A stretch of 64,000 nucleotides of DNA from Tigriopus japonicus (taxonomy: Eukaryota; Arthropoda; Copepoda; Harpacticoida; Harpacticidae). The notes under the pieces are model-generated. The model did not search any database. It was not told the origin of the DNA and worked only from the letters and a program-made list of their open reading frames with translations. Numbering within the stretch: the first letter of the stretch is position 1; every line of letters starts with the position of its first letter. The DNA is taken from NCBI GenBank assembly GCA_010645155.1, contig CM021321.1, positions 3,771,651-3,835,650 on the forward strand. Reading direction: 5' to 3'. Below are positions 43,399-55,802 of the stretch, piece by piece. Both the position numbers and the translations under genes were made by a program.

Positions 43399-44148
43399 CA
43401 GGGCCACCAAATTTTGGTAAAAAAAATTGCCAAAAAATGTATTTTTTTTTGGTAGTTTTTTCTTGAAAATAATGTAATGAAATTGGATTTTTTGGTAGTT
43501 TTTTTGGTTGTTTGGTAGTTCTATTTTTAGAGCTTTTTCTCATTTATTAACATAAATACAGTGCGCTACAATCAAATTTATTTAAGATATTAAACATGCT
43601 TTATTTTTGGTAGTTTTTGAGAAATAACGTAACAAAATTGGATTTTTTGTTAACATTTTTAATACTTTTCTCGTTTTATTACCTAAAAACTGCCCTTTTT
43701 TCTTTCATAGCTAGGAACAGATGCTGAAATGACCATATTTTGTCACAATTGTTGCAAATATAACAGGTTCTATTCTTATTTTGATTTTTGACATCACTCT
43801 CAATGGACGAGGCATTTTTCCTACATTCTCTCGAAATCTTCCCAATTTTTGTAGTTTTCAATAAAGAATTGCACGTTTTTGTGACAACAATGTAAAATAC
43901 CATTTATAACAGTCTAGCGGGCCTGATGATAAACTAAATATACTTGTTAAAAATAATTCAAAACACTGTTCTTGCTTCTTTATCTTGACTTTGATGTAAA
44001 ATCAAGTAATTTTCCATATCATATCCATCAAAACGGCAATTTTTGCACGTTTATTTAATTTTTTCCTCATTTATGTAATTTTGGACAAAAATGGCAGATT
44101 TTGGTAATTACATTGTAAAATGTAATTTACATCTATCTGGTGGCCCTG
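43399..44148 (+). mobile_element. 750-bp hAT-like MITE (CAGGGCCACCA ends), copy 1
   Basis: Both ends read CAGGGCCACCA inwards. CTGATTAC and CTGATTCC flank it (7 of 8 equal). The interior has TTTTTGGTAGTTTTT repeats and a small frame without known motifs. Copy 2, nearly identical and in the opposite orientation, is at 49800-50547. Confidence 0.85.
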
Positions 44149-44699
44149 CTGATTCCGTGAAACTAAATAAGCTCATGGGAAAGAAGTGTCATTTCAACTA
44201 TTGGACTTGATATATAGCCCCCACCACGACACACACAAAAGCCTGCATTTGAAGGGTACATGGGAAGTCGAAAAAAGGAACAACAAAATAGGTACCCTGG
44301 AGCTGATGCATAAGCTCAATGATTACTGGATAACAACTGATTCATTCAGATAACAGGGTTGCCAGGCACTACATCTCTATCATCTACAATTCAAAAATTA
44401 TTTGTGCAGTTTGACTTGAACATTACCAACAAGATATTTCTGCCACCATACAATTTTAATGTTTATGCCAAAGTGAACACCAATCCCACACTATTGAACT
44501 TTGGTAAGCAAAGGATTATAAGAAAACTCCAACTTGGATTTAAAAAAAGATGATGAACTGCAAATAATATATCAAAAATGAGAAAATGATTGAAAGTAAC
44601 AAGTGAAAGATAAAAAATACTGAGAGTATTTTTCCCCCTGCCTCTTTCTGCCTCTTCACCTCTGGATGGGGGTATGTGTGACACTTAAATTATCATGTT

Positions 44700-45425
44700 T
44701 AATAACTTCTATATGTCTTATTCGTAATCCTGATAAAGGTCCTGATGATGTCCTGATATCTTCGACCTGATGATAACTTCAAGTTATTTTACTAAGGGCC
44801 TCTTAACCCCAGTTTTACGAGGTCCTGACCTTCTCGAATTTCTATCATTTTTATTCAAGATACTTTTTACTCGTTTATGTCTCAAAGACGTCGTGATTGT
44901 GAAAGTGAAGTTTGCTGACAACTAAAAATCTTAATTGCGGGACAAAAATGAAGATTCCGTGCGCTCTAACTTGGGGTTTTCTGAGCCAAAAATTGGCAAG
45001 ACTACTTCTCAGATGTTGTTTCCAATTCTGAATCCCTTTTCGTGGTTTTGTTTTTGCCTTCTAACATGTCAGGTTTTAACGAATTCGATTTCCTTCTGTT
45101 CCAATTCTAATTTGGATCAGATGGCTATGTGATCTAAACCCGCCAAGAGTACCCTTAAAGAGTGCCTTGTTTTAGCCAATATCTTCGACTTGGACTACGT
45201 CTTCTATGAAGACGTTCTTTTAGACGTTCTATTCTTTCAATTTCTTATGATAATAATAATTTCGGCATTGTTTTGGTCTTGAGAAGAATGAATATCGTCA
45301 TCATAATCAAGATACCATCAGAGATCTTTCAGTTGAGTATTGTTTCGCCGAACTTGGACTAATGGGTTGAACAAGGTTTTATCTACAGAGTTGAACAGAT
45401 AAATTGGCCGTTTCTTATAGAACTG
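44700..45425 (+). mobile_element. CAGGGATAACC-family element, first part of an interrupted copy R
   Basis: Blocks such as TCAAAGACGTCGTGATTG and the FNSNLDQM-like reading match copy P (36626-38355, inverted). The rest of this copy resumes at about 47935-48220; a LINE, a maT piece and MITEs lie between. The 5' end is not defined. Confidence 0.55.
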
Positions 45426-45573
45426 AAAAAAAGCGGACAAAAAATAATGCCTAAATGAACAGTTTCATTGCCCCTGCAAAGTCCAACATTCATCCTCCTC
45501 CCCACCCTTATTTCTGGTGGGGAATGTTGGAGAGGGGAAAGTCTCCTCTGTCGGACACAAAATTGTTGTCGAC

Positions 45574-45789
45574 CTAAAGAGTTCCGTCAATGGTAAATGG
45601 GCCAAGGTTTATCCCGCGGACCCCATTAACGCCTGCGGCAATTTTCGTCCACACGTGGTGACCATGTTGCCCGCAGGGGGAAGACTTCGAGGCCCTGGGG
45701 TACTCGGTTGACTTGATGATGGCTCTGGCGTCGTTGCCGTCCGAGAGCAATTCAGCAATCACTTTACGCTTTTGTTCCTGGGGCTTCAT
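45574..45789 (-). pseudogene. N-terminal fragment of a maT-type transposase
   Basis: The - strand frame MKPQEQKRKVIAELLSDGND continues ARAIIKSTEYPRASK. It resembles the first helix-turn-helix of maT transposases. After that the sequence is no longer collinear with a transposase. No catalytic part is present here. Confidence 0.45.
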
Positions 45790-46640
45790 ATTTCCCGATT
45801 TAAACAAAAGAAATTAACAAACATTCAAAACCGGTTTTTGGTCAAACCAGAAAAACGCGGGAAATAAAAGTATTCCTCTTGCTGCAGGAGATATACGTCA
45901 TCCAAGTTTTGTCTGGATATATCTGCCCCTCCCCGTACAACAGGAAAAAGAGCGGTGAAAGGACGCTCCCTTGAGGATATCCACTTTCCATGTACGTTGT
46001 CTCAGACATTGAGTCGTCAAGAAATACGTACCGTTTGTGTCCTCCCTTCTAGGAACGATCTCACCCACGAAACACTGTGTCTGTCAAAGCCAAGCACCTC
46101 GAGCTTTTTGCAAAGTACACTGGCATCCATGCAGTTAAATGCAGATGTAAGGTCAAAGAGTATTACCCCCACTAGGCCATCAATCGCTCTTCTTTTACCC
46201 TAGTTGGTGAGCATGGAGAGAACCGCTGAGTTTGTTGATCTTTTTGGCAGAAAGCCGTGTTGAGAGGATGAGACAAGTTGGAAAACCTCCACCTAATCCA
46301 TAGTCTGTTCGCTAACGATCGATTTCAGTACTTTTGAGGTTATGAAGAACGTTAATTGAAGGTTACAAAAATTGCCACTCGATGGAGCCAAAACAGGGGC
46401 AAAGTCCCTTGATTTCAGATCCATCCTCAACTTTGATTTGTTACAAAAATTGCAGCTTCCATCTTAAAATGGATTTCTCTTCATATTTCGAGCCTTTTGG
46501 AGCTCAGCTACGATATTATTGTGCTCAAAAAGTAAAAAGTCACAATGAGTAATCACAAAATTGAGGCTAAATATTTACCACAAGCACCCACAAATGTTTC
46601 TATCTCAAGATGTCGCTGATTGTCATTTTTCTCTTTGATA

Positions 46641-46973
46641 GGACAATTGAAGTGTGGCTTTGTTGTGCCTTTTCATGGAGCGAGAGAGTCGACATCTGCC
46701 ACGGCTAGCTCGCATTGTGCAAGCACATGAAAAGAGACAAAATTCAGCATTTCTCAAGCAAATTTGCCAAACTTGTAACAAAATTTCTTATTTGATGTAG
46801 CTAAACTATCATTACATTGCTAGAACAAGTCAATGCAACATATTTTGCACAATTTCGTGAATTATGCCAAATTTTGTCTCTTTGCAAGTGCATGCATAGT
46901 GCTGGCTAGCTGTGGCAGATGTCGACGCTCTCGCTCCATGAAAAGGCACAACAAATCCACACTTCAATTGCCC
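46641..46973. mobile_element. 333-bp TA-flanked MITE with about 90-bp inverted arms
   Basis: TA at 46639-46640 and 46974-46975 flank GGACAATTGAAGTGTGG... and its inverse CCACACTTCAATTGCCC. The arms pair through CCTTTTCATGGAGCGAGAG and GTCGACATCTGCCACGG-like blocks. Inserted in the LINE remnant. Confidence 0.8.
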
Positions 46974-47050
46974 TAATCTCAACTTTGCTTCCTTCAGAGG
47001 GCTTGCTCTGACGGGAGAGTTGTTCATTTTGAGAACAAGAGGGGGCACCC

Positions 47051-47590
47051 CTTAGATCAATTATAATCACTAGATAGCGTGTAAGCTTTAGTCTGGCTGA
47101 TTTGGCAAGCGGGGCGGAATGCGTTGAATTCATGAGGAAAATGTCTCCCTCGCAACTGTTGAGCGGACAGTTAGTGTGACCAAACATGCAAAACAAGACC
47201 AACTTTTTAAAACTCATTCTTGAAGCCACAAGTTAATTTTTGTCCATAAATGTATTGGATTAACCCTACATAACGCAAAAGCTTACACTTGTGTTCTTCC
47301 TACCAGTGGCTTATTCAATGTATTGGCAAAAAAGTTCCTAGTTGAAGCATTCAAATCCAAGGCATGGTCACGTAGTGACGTCTTCCGTTCTTCCAAGAAA
47401 GTGACCACTAGCAATAACAAAAAGTGACCCAAAAACATAACTCAATTCCACATTTGGTTCATCAATTGCATGGTTGACATTTGCCTGGTCACACATTTCA
47501 AATGTTCCCGCACTTTTGTCCGCTCAACAGTTGGCGACCGGAGACACATTTTTAGGCTTACACTCCCTCTAGTATTAATAGAACTCAATG
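47051..47590 (-). mobile_element. 540-bp hAT-like non-autonomous element, copy 2
   Basis: It is flanked by exact GGGCACCC at 47043-47050 and 47591-47598. Same length and ends as the copy at 11843-12382, in the opposite orientation. Inserted in the LINE remnant next to the TA-flanked MITE. Confidence 0.85.
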
Positions 47591-47934
47591 GGGCACCCTG
47601 GTAGGATGTGTTAAGGGCATGCTAAATTATGCTATGGTGAAAAGAATGTTAGTTTTCGTTAAAATCCTAAATTGGTAACAACGATATGGGACGATAATTT
47701 GATATCTCTTCCTTTTTCCCTTTCTTGTGAATGGGGATCATTTTTGCGGCTTTCCACGTTGTTGGAAACATACCATCCCTCAATGATGTATTTATGATTC
47801 TCGTTAGTGGAAGGATCAGGACTTGCAGGCTCTTTCTCTAAACGTGTGATCTTAATTCATCTCATATCGTGCTATTCGAGCTTATGAGAGCGTTGATGTG
47901 TTTTCTGACCGTTTGTTGTCTAACTGTACGTAAC

Positions 47935-48220
47935 TCTTCATTGTCATAACTCATAAGGACCAAAGTCCATTTGAAAGTTAAATTTCAAACGTTCATGAGA
48001 CAAGTTAAAAGAGTGTTTGAACCTCTGAAACCAAGGCGGAGAGCATCCAGTCATATGCTTATCAACACAAGAAAGCTGAATGAATTATTTCAAGGCCCAT
48101 GTTTAATAGTGTTAGCTGTTAATAAAGTATAAATCACGTTATGTCAAAATCTAGTCTCGGCCTCATAACGTTTCTTCAGATATCGGAGTTCCTGTCCACC
48201 CCTTTCAGGGGTCTCTGCAT
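47935..48220 (+). mobile_element. second part of interrupted element copy R
   Basis: It matches 56150-56372 (copy Q) in order: ACACAAGAA-TGAATT, TAATAA-GTATAAAT-ACGTT, CTCGGCCTCATA and CCACCCCTTTCAGGGG. Confidence 0.6.
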
Positions 48221-48279
48221 TGTGTAACCCTCGAATTAACACCAGTTTGGACCTTCATGAATTTCCAAACCTGTTCTAA

Positions 48280-49239
<960 letters not shown>

Positions 49240-49799
49240 TAAGTACATCCCATCTCACGCCGGGATGTTTGGCTAAGAGTTATCAAAGTGTCGTGAGATC
49301 AATCTCACCATTTCCAAGAAAAAACTACTGTACATGTGGGCAGAGGAATGAAATTGGCAGGATATATTATTTCAACTTCTGGGTCAAACCTGACCCGGAG
49401 GAAATGTTGGCCCTGAAAAAAAATCCCCCCAAGAAAAGATATATCTTCCCTTTGTTTTTCCCTAGGTTTGGCAAGTCACTTAAGTATTTTTGTCAGATTT
49501 GGCTCAAATAACCAGGGGTATGAGATCTTTACTTAAAAAGGATTCTGCGTATATATGGTCACATGAGATTTCAGAAGAATTTGACAAGTCAAGAGAGCTT
49601 TCAACAATGTGTTTACCAACACAAAGAGGAAATGAAACATCCAGTAGGACCTTTTGAGTACGACGATAAAACTGCTTATGATAGTGAAGTTATGGCCAAT
49701 ATGCTTGGAGATCAGTTCTCAAGTGTATTTTCAATTCTAAAAAGGATAGGAAAGGCTAGTATGACGCGATGACATGATGCTAGTATTGTTGTTGATGAG

Positions 49800-50547
49800 C
49801 AGGGCCACCAGATAGATGTAAATTACATTTTACAATGTGATTACCAAAATCTGCCATTTTTGTCCAAAATTACATAAATAAGGAAAAAATTAAATAAACG
49901 TGCAAAAATTGCCTGTTTTGATGGATATGATATGGAAAATTACTTGATTTTACATCAAAGTCAAGATAAAGAAGCAAGAACAGTGTTTTGAATTATTTTT
50001 AACAAGTATATTTAGTTTATCATCAGGCCCGCTGGACTGTTATAAATGGTATTTTACATTGTTGTCACAAAAACGTGCAATTCTTTATTGAAAACTACAA
50101 AAATTGGGAAGATTTCGAGAGAATGTAGGAAAAATGCCTCGTCCATTGAGAGTGATGTCAAAAATCAAAATAATAATAGAACCTGTTATATTTGCAACAA
50201 TTGTGACAAAATATGGTCATTTCAGCATCTGTTCCTAGCTATGAAAAAAAAGGGCAGTTTTTAGGTAATAAAACGAGAAAAGTATTAAAAATATTAACAA
50301 AAAATCCAATTTTGTTACGTTATTTCTCAAAAACTACCAAAAATAAAGCATGTTTAATATCTTAAATAAATTTGATTGTAGCGCACTGTATTTATGTTAA
50401 TAAATGAGAAAAAGCTCTAAAAATAGAACTACCAAACAACCAAAAAAACTACCAAAAAATCCAATTTCATTACATTATTTTCAAGAAAAAACTACCAAAA
50501 AAAATACATTTTTTGGCAATTTTTTTTACCAAAATTTGGTGGCCCTG
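49800..50547 (-). mobile_element. 748-bp hAT-like MITE (CAGGGCCACCA ends), copy 2
   Basis: It is flanked by exact TTGATGAG at 49792-49799 and 50548-50555. Removing it and one duplication gives a sequence collinear with LINE copy 1 (CTGATGAGAATGG), which confirms the insertion. It is inverted relative to copy 1 at 43399. Confidence 0.92.
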
Positions 50548-50870
50548 TTGATGAGATTGACATTGATTGTCAGGATAATCGATTGGAGGATCTGGTAGTC
50601 ACAGATCAAGATGCTTTTGAGGCCATCAAGAGCTTAAAGCTCTCGAGTTCTCCTGGACCTGATGGTGTGACATCTCAGTTTCTGATGAAATTTTCACAGA
50701 TTCTTGCCCCTGTTTTCTCCTTTTTCATGCGTCGCATATTAGATGAGGGCGGGTTTCCCTCCTCATTGAAAGTAGCTCATGTTGTTCCAATTTTTAAGGG
50801 CGGAGATAAGTCTCATTCTTGTAATAATGAGCCCATTTCACTAACTCCAGTATAGCAAAAGTATTTGAGA

Positions 50871-51283
50871 ACACGGTGTTCCGAATGGCTTTTTAGGTTT
50901 GATACAAAAATACCCAAAGACATTATGGCGGTTTGGAATCACAATTCAATGGGAAACAACTTTATCTTTATTGTATTATATAAGTTTAGGTCCAGGGAAA
51001 AAGTTATATACCTAAAAACCTATTAATTATAACACTTTTTAACAAACTATTTAACCCATATTTAAAAACCATTTAGTTACCTTATGAATTCAAATTGAAT
51101 AAAAATTCATTCAGCAACAGCTCAGTTATTTGACTTTGAATGGTCCATTTTTGACCCCAAAAAGCCGAAAAACGTTAGTTATATGAAAAAACAAATTCCC
51201 AAAGATTTCACATAGCTTTTCAATATTGCAAAAATAAATTGAAACTCAAAATAGCTCAAAATAAGAAAGAATATCACTAAAAG
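50871..51283. repeat. unassigned insertion in LINE copy 2
   Basis: About 0.41 kb without LINE similarity lies between RT pieces and replaces about 175 bp. AT-rich; it shares CTCAGTTATTTGA-like words with 41930-42000. Ends are not defined. Confidence 0.45.
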
Positions 51284-51555
51284 TGCATTTACTTGTCTTG
51301 ACTTTGCCAACGCCTTCGATAAGGTAGATCATGGTCTTTTGCTCAATCAACTCTAAGAGTTTGGAATCCAGGGTAAGGTCCTGAATTGGATGGGTAGTTT
51401 CATGAGCGGGAATGAGCATTGAACGGGATGAAATTCCCCACAAAGACGTATGGGACGTCAAAAATAGATGTTCCACTCAAAGGCAATGGAGGTTGTGATA
51501 TCGAGAGGTATCTTCCATGAAGGATTTAAGAGTTGCCATCCGAGATTATTGAAAG

Positions 51556-51905
51556 TAGTAATGGACCGAAAGCGCTTTCGGCCGAAATTTCGGTTTCAGT
51601 TTCGCTTTCGGTTACGGTTATTCCTACCGAACTACCGAAACCGAAAGCAGACATGCACTATAAAAAATGGAGTTTGACGACAAAATCGAAGTTCCTTTTG
51701 GTCCAAAAACCTCTGAAATTTAATTTTTCGGTTTTTACAAAATTTGCGACTACCAAACATCGAACACATGAGCAATTCAAATTTTTGAGGTGAATTTTAA
51801 ATTTATACAATTTTGAAGTCAGCTGCTTTCGGTTTTGGTTTCGGTTAAGCCCTCTTTCGGTCGAAACTTTCGGTTTCGGCTATGACCCCTTTCGTTCCAT
51901 CACTA
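51556..51905. mobile_element. 350-bp hAT-like MITE (TAGTAATGGACCGAAAG ends)
   Basis: It is flanked by ATTGAAAG (51548-51555) and TTTGAAAG (51906-51913). The ends are inverted repeats, and the interior is rich in CCGAAA/TTTCGG words. The LINE resumes right after it (GTTCGATGAGCATATCCAG). Same family as 20156-20393. Confidence 0.88.
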
Positions 51906-52009
51906 TTTGAAAGTTCGATGAGCATATCCAGTTGAAAGTGGGGAAGGCATTTCAAACATGTGGCTGGATCTATCGCACTTTCAAGTCCAGAAATAGTATT
52001 ACGACTTCA

Positions 52010-52520
52010 TTCAGCCCAGAAGAATCCATTTCTAGTGGGGCATTACCGGGGCTTGTTAGTACCCTGACAATTAATAACAACATTTTGGATCATAGGAATG
52101 TCGGGAAAACTTACTAAAATCGCTACTATCAATGAGCGCTCAAAATGCCTTTTATGTTTAGTCATTGGTGACCTTGTACTTAAACAAAACCCAGTTACAA
52201 ATATCTGGGGAGATTAACTACGGTCAAAAACATCCTTCATTTTGGACGCTCGTATGACCTCGAATGTTGCCGAAGGGGCAAATTGTTTCGGCGCAATCGA
52301 AAATATATTCGATTGAGCATTGAGAACAAATTCTCCGACTAAACAATTGAAGCTGATGGTCGTAGCCGTGATTTAAATGACCCTGCACCTCAAATGGTCC
52401 CAGTAGTTTCTCGTCGTTCACGTCGAATTCGAGATCAAAAGTAAAAAGAATCCATTACTTACGTGGGCTGATCCAACAAGAACAACACGAAAGCCATAAT
52501 TTCATAGAAAAATGAGAAAT
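52010..52520. other. intron sequence, no gene seen
   Basis: Follows the last LINE piece. No coding support. Confidence 0.35.
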
Positions 52521-52528
52521 CAAAAAAA

Positions 52529-52850
52529 GTTTATTCTAAGACTTTCCAACGTAGTCTCCTCCTAGGTACTTTTCACAACGTTTCAATCACGCCTCAAAGA
52601 CCGGCAAGAAGCCATTAGCCGCTAGGACTTTCAAGGACCCCTCCGTTGATTTCTTGAGTTCATCATCGGCCATGAAACGAGTTCCAGCCATCAATTTCTT
52701 CATTTGAGGGAAGAGATGAAAGTCGCAGGGTGCCAAATCAGGGGAATAAGCAAGATGCTCCAACAACTTGAATCCTTCTTGTTCAGAAATGAACGTGTCA
52801 CCTTGCTTATGTGCCGCCTAGCATTGTCCTGATGAAAAAGCATGTCAGAA
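52529..52850 (-). pseudogene. mariner transposase C-terminal fragment (DD34D type)
   Basis: On the - strand the reading goes from FHQDNARRHISK through a frameshift to KLLEHLAYSPDLAPCDFHLF and MKKLMAGTRFMADDELKK, then a stop after LPVFEA. QDNAR and SPDLAPCDF are the second and third catalytic-Asp regions of mariner transposases. The N-terminal half is missing. Confidence 0.8.
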
Positions 52851-52869
52851 ATGGATTTGCCTCTTCATT

Positions 52870-53390
52870 TCGATGAAAATCCCCTTAAATCAGCTCCCCT
52901 TAATCAGCTTAAATAAGCTCCTTTTAAAAGCTTGAAGGATTCAGTGGCTGATTTGCCGGTCTTCACAGAGGTTTTGATCGCACCACGTTGCGCCATGCTC
53001 CATATTTTGAAAATAACAAAAATCCGTAGGGTGTCTTCCATGAACCTTACTTTGGCATCACTTTGTAGGAGAACGGTGGGAAATTTGAAAACTGCGCATA
53101 GAAAAACAATGGTAGAATCATGTCAAAGCTACAAAAGTTAGAAAAATAATTTTCCACAAGAACCCCTCATTAAAGCACAATTGAACCAGTCTCATTGTTG
53201 TTGAATCAACCCAAGTTCAAAAAATGTGCCAGCACGCAGGGAGGGACATGGATGCTTTCTGCAATTCCATGTCACTTCGGTTGGAATGGGTGCATTCGGC
53301 GTCATCGCGATCCTTGTCCTCCTGCTGCTGCTTGTTTTTTGTTGCCTGAACAGGGCCCGCCATGAGACGTTTCGAATCTTTTATCAGGCC
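52870..53390. other. intron sequence, no gene seen
   Basis: No coding support. The frame across 53226-53537 is an artefact of the repeat that follows. Confidence 0.35.
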
Positions 53391-53399
53391 CAATGCAAT

Positions 53400-54057
53400 C
53401 AGGGTTGCATCGGAGAAAAACCCGCCCGGGTTTTTCGGGTGGGTTTTTCGGGCGGGTTTTTCGATTCTGGGTTTTTCAGGTTTTTCGGGGTTTTTCAATA
53501 TTTTTGGTTTCTTTTATATTTTGTTTCATATTCTTAACTCTTCGTGCTATTTTCTTGATATTGGATCACATTAGCACATCACAACTAAGTTTTTGACGAT
53601 ATACGACACAAGGAGCAACAACTTTTGCCATTTTTTGTCTCTATTTGTCAAGGTAGTCCTATGCTAAAAAAGACAAATTTGCGATGAATACATTTGCCCA
53701 GAATTGAGACATATCTTTGGCCTAATTTGACATTTCTATGTCAACAAGTAACATTTTAAAATCAGAAAATGGCAACTTATTAACACCTTTCCTCTCATCG
53801 AATGCAACTTTTAACAAAAATGAGCAACTTTATCCGTGCCCTATCTATAACGTACAGTATTCTCAAAATTCATATCTTCTTCAAGAGATCCAGGAAATGC
53901 AAGTTCCACGAGCATTGACATTAAGCCGCATAGAGGTGAGCAAATTCTTAGAGACAAATTTAAGACTAAGTAAAGAAAAACCCGAAAAAACCCGAAAAAC
54001 CCGCCCAGGCGGGTTTTTCGGGTTTAATGTCAACCGGGCGGGATTGAAGCAACCCTG
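53400..54057. mobile_element. 658-bp hAT-like MITE with CGGGTTTTT-rich ends
   Basis: Terminal CAGGGTTGCATC and (other strand) CAGGGTTGCTTC are flanked by AATGCAAT and AATGTAAT (7 of 8 equal). Inside each end, blocks of CCCGAAAAACCCG are repeated in opposite orientation, giving strong GC-rich hairpin potential. Confidence 0.8.
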
Positions 54058-54326
54058 AATGTAATCCCGCTTCCCCTCTATCATGGCAACCCCCTTCTCA
54101 ATTACACCATAGATAAATAAAATAGAGATATCTCAATTTTGACGTCGCCAAAACCGCCCTCTTTGAGGGATTACCCAGGGATAACCTATATAATAGTATA
54201 AATACTGGATAAGAACTCGCGGAATTTCTCCGGCACGCAACCTCCGGTATGAGGCCGAGATTCGTAAACAAGAAGTACAAACGCCGGCCATGTTGGGAGC
54301 GGAAAATCAAACGGAAATCGGGTTAA

Positions 54327-54925
54327 GTTCTGGTATTACGGACCGGGCGTGCGTAAGGGAAAGAAGAGGTTGGCAAAGCTCTAGGAGAACTTCAGGGTGG
54401 CCAAGTCTTGTTAGGTTGTGGTAAAGAAGCTTCTTTTGAGTAGTAAATGAAAACGCCTGCGCTTGAACGAGTAGCTTTATTGGCCTAAGATAACTACGTG
54501 CCTACTTGCACGTAGTTATGTTTCCTCGAATGCCCTTCCAAATATGTAAATATATTCATTGCAAAGTTCCCATCTCTAAATCTTTACTTTGTGCAGTTCT
54601 TCGTTGTTCAAACTTTACAAATTCCCCTCGTCAGGTGATATCGAGAGCAACCGTACTTAGTTTCCAAGCAAGGCCCACTGTCGCCTCCTTTTGACCACAG
54701 ACCATATAATGTCATTATATGATCTGTGCTTTTAACTCCCTTGAGAGGCAGAGTTGTGTTAACAAAGCCAAGCAGTACAAGAGTAGTCCAACAGAGTTCA
54801 CCAGTTTTTTGGACGAGAGGTTTGGTCAACCTGACACTCAATACATTAACAGAATAAGGACGAACAGGCCACCGTCCACCATCAACTTCTTTTCCTTACG
54901 CACGCCCGGTCCGTAATACCAGAAC
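54327..54925. mobile_element. 599-bp piggyBac-like MITE with TTAA duplication
   Basis: TTAA at 54323-54326 and 54926-54929 flank perfect inverted ends starting GTTCTGGTATTACGGACCGG, about 32 bp long. The interior has two more small palindromes (TAACTACGTG...CACGTAGTTA, 54491-54518; CATATAATG...CATTATATG, 54703-54721). No transposase. Confidence 0.88.
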
Positions 54926-55325
54926 TTAACCGGAAATCGACCAAAACTCCAAAAGATAGTGCGCCAATCGGTGTTTCCTGTGTCCCACGGGGGTCCAGCC
55001 AAGTCCTAGCCTTGACAAAGGTTAACGCCACGCCCAAAAATTCGTCCGATGTTGGTGTTTCAAAGACATCAATTTCAGCCATGAACGAGTGAATGAAAGA
55101 GTGAATATTACATGATGGATGACATCAGTGAGGCCAACATCATTGGTCACAAGTGCCAATGAACCCGCAAGATGTCTTTTCTACAAGATGACGATCAAGT
55201 GATCAAGTGAAATCTGATGACTAGGTGACCTGCTACATCCTTCGGAAGTGATAGACCTAACTAAAGCAAAAAGAACGAATAACAAATTTGGACCTTAATC
55301 GGAATGTCAACTTCCTGTTGAACAA

Positions 55326-55802
55326 GGATTAAGAACCAACTTCCCTCCAAAAACTCTCCCCGGACCATAACGGGGAGTTTAATCGCACTCATCCATGACA
55401 CAACTTGAACATATTAAAAATATCTTACCATTCATTGAAGTATCGATGACAAAATGGCGTTTTTTCCGAGCTCATCTAATATCCGCCTTGACTGACTTAT
55501 GAATATCTTTGAACTTACCATCGAACCATTCATGTATTATCCTGAACTTACTTGAGACATGGCAATATTTGTTTGAAATTGAGATTGTTATAGGTTGTGT
55601 CACCTTGGCATAACTTCATGTTCTAGAAATGATGGTCCATCTTCGAATTTCTTTTATTACATGGTTGTGCCTTTGAGTTCAGGATAATCCAAGAACAAGC
55701 AAAATATTCTTAAGTTGTTCAAGTTGTGTAATGGACAAGTGCGATAAAACTCCCCGTTTTGATCTGGGGGAGAGTTTCCGGAGGAAAGTTGGTTCTTAAT
55801 CC
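55326..55802. mobile_element. foldback element related to 30947-31733
   Basis: Ends GGATTAAGAACCAACTT and its inverse. It shares AAACTCCCC, GCACTCATCCATG, TTATGAATATCTT and AGGTTGTGTCAC blocks with the larger element. Nested in copy Q. Confidence 0.7.

Larger units (their letters stand above)
45845..47840 (-). pseudogene. LINE reverse-transcriptase remnant split by MITEs
   Basis: On the - strand 47840-47640 reads (with frameshifts) INTSLREGMFPTTWKAAKMI and PIHKKGKR, the RT finger region. Then 46330-45850 continues with SSSQHGFLPKRSTNSAVL, VGVILFDLTSAFNCMDASVL and VSWVRSFLEGRTQTV. Stops and frameshifts are present. Two MITEs (46641-46973 and 47051-47590) sit between the halves. This is a different LINE lineage from the copies at 39875 and 49505. 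Confidence 0.75.
49505..52003 (+). pseudogene. second LINE copy, shredded by three insertions
   Basis: Pieces at about 49505-49791, 50548-50870, 51284-51555 and 51914-52003 align in order with the same LINE family as 39875-41494. The first piece carries the region upstream of RT (AYDSEVMANMLGDQFSSVFS), which copy 1 lacks. It is interrupted by the CAGGGCCACCA MITE (49800-50547), by an unassigned 0.4-kb sequence that replaces about 175 bp of RT, and by the GGACCGAAAG MITE (51556-51905). It also contains frameshifts. Confidence 0.85.

Noticed and set aside
53226..53596. Phe/Gly-rich open frames
   Set aside because: They arise from the CGGGTTTTT repeats of the MITE at 53400-54057.
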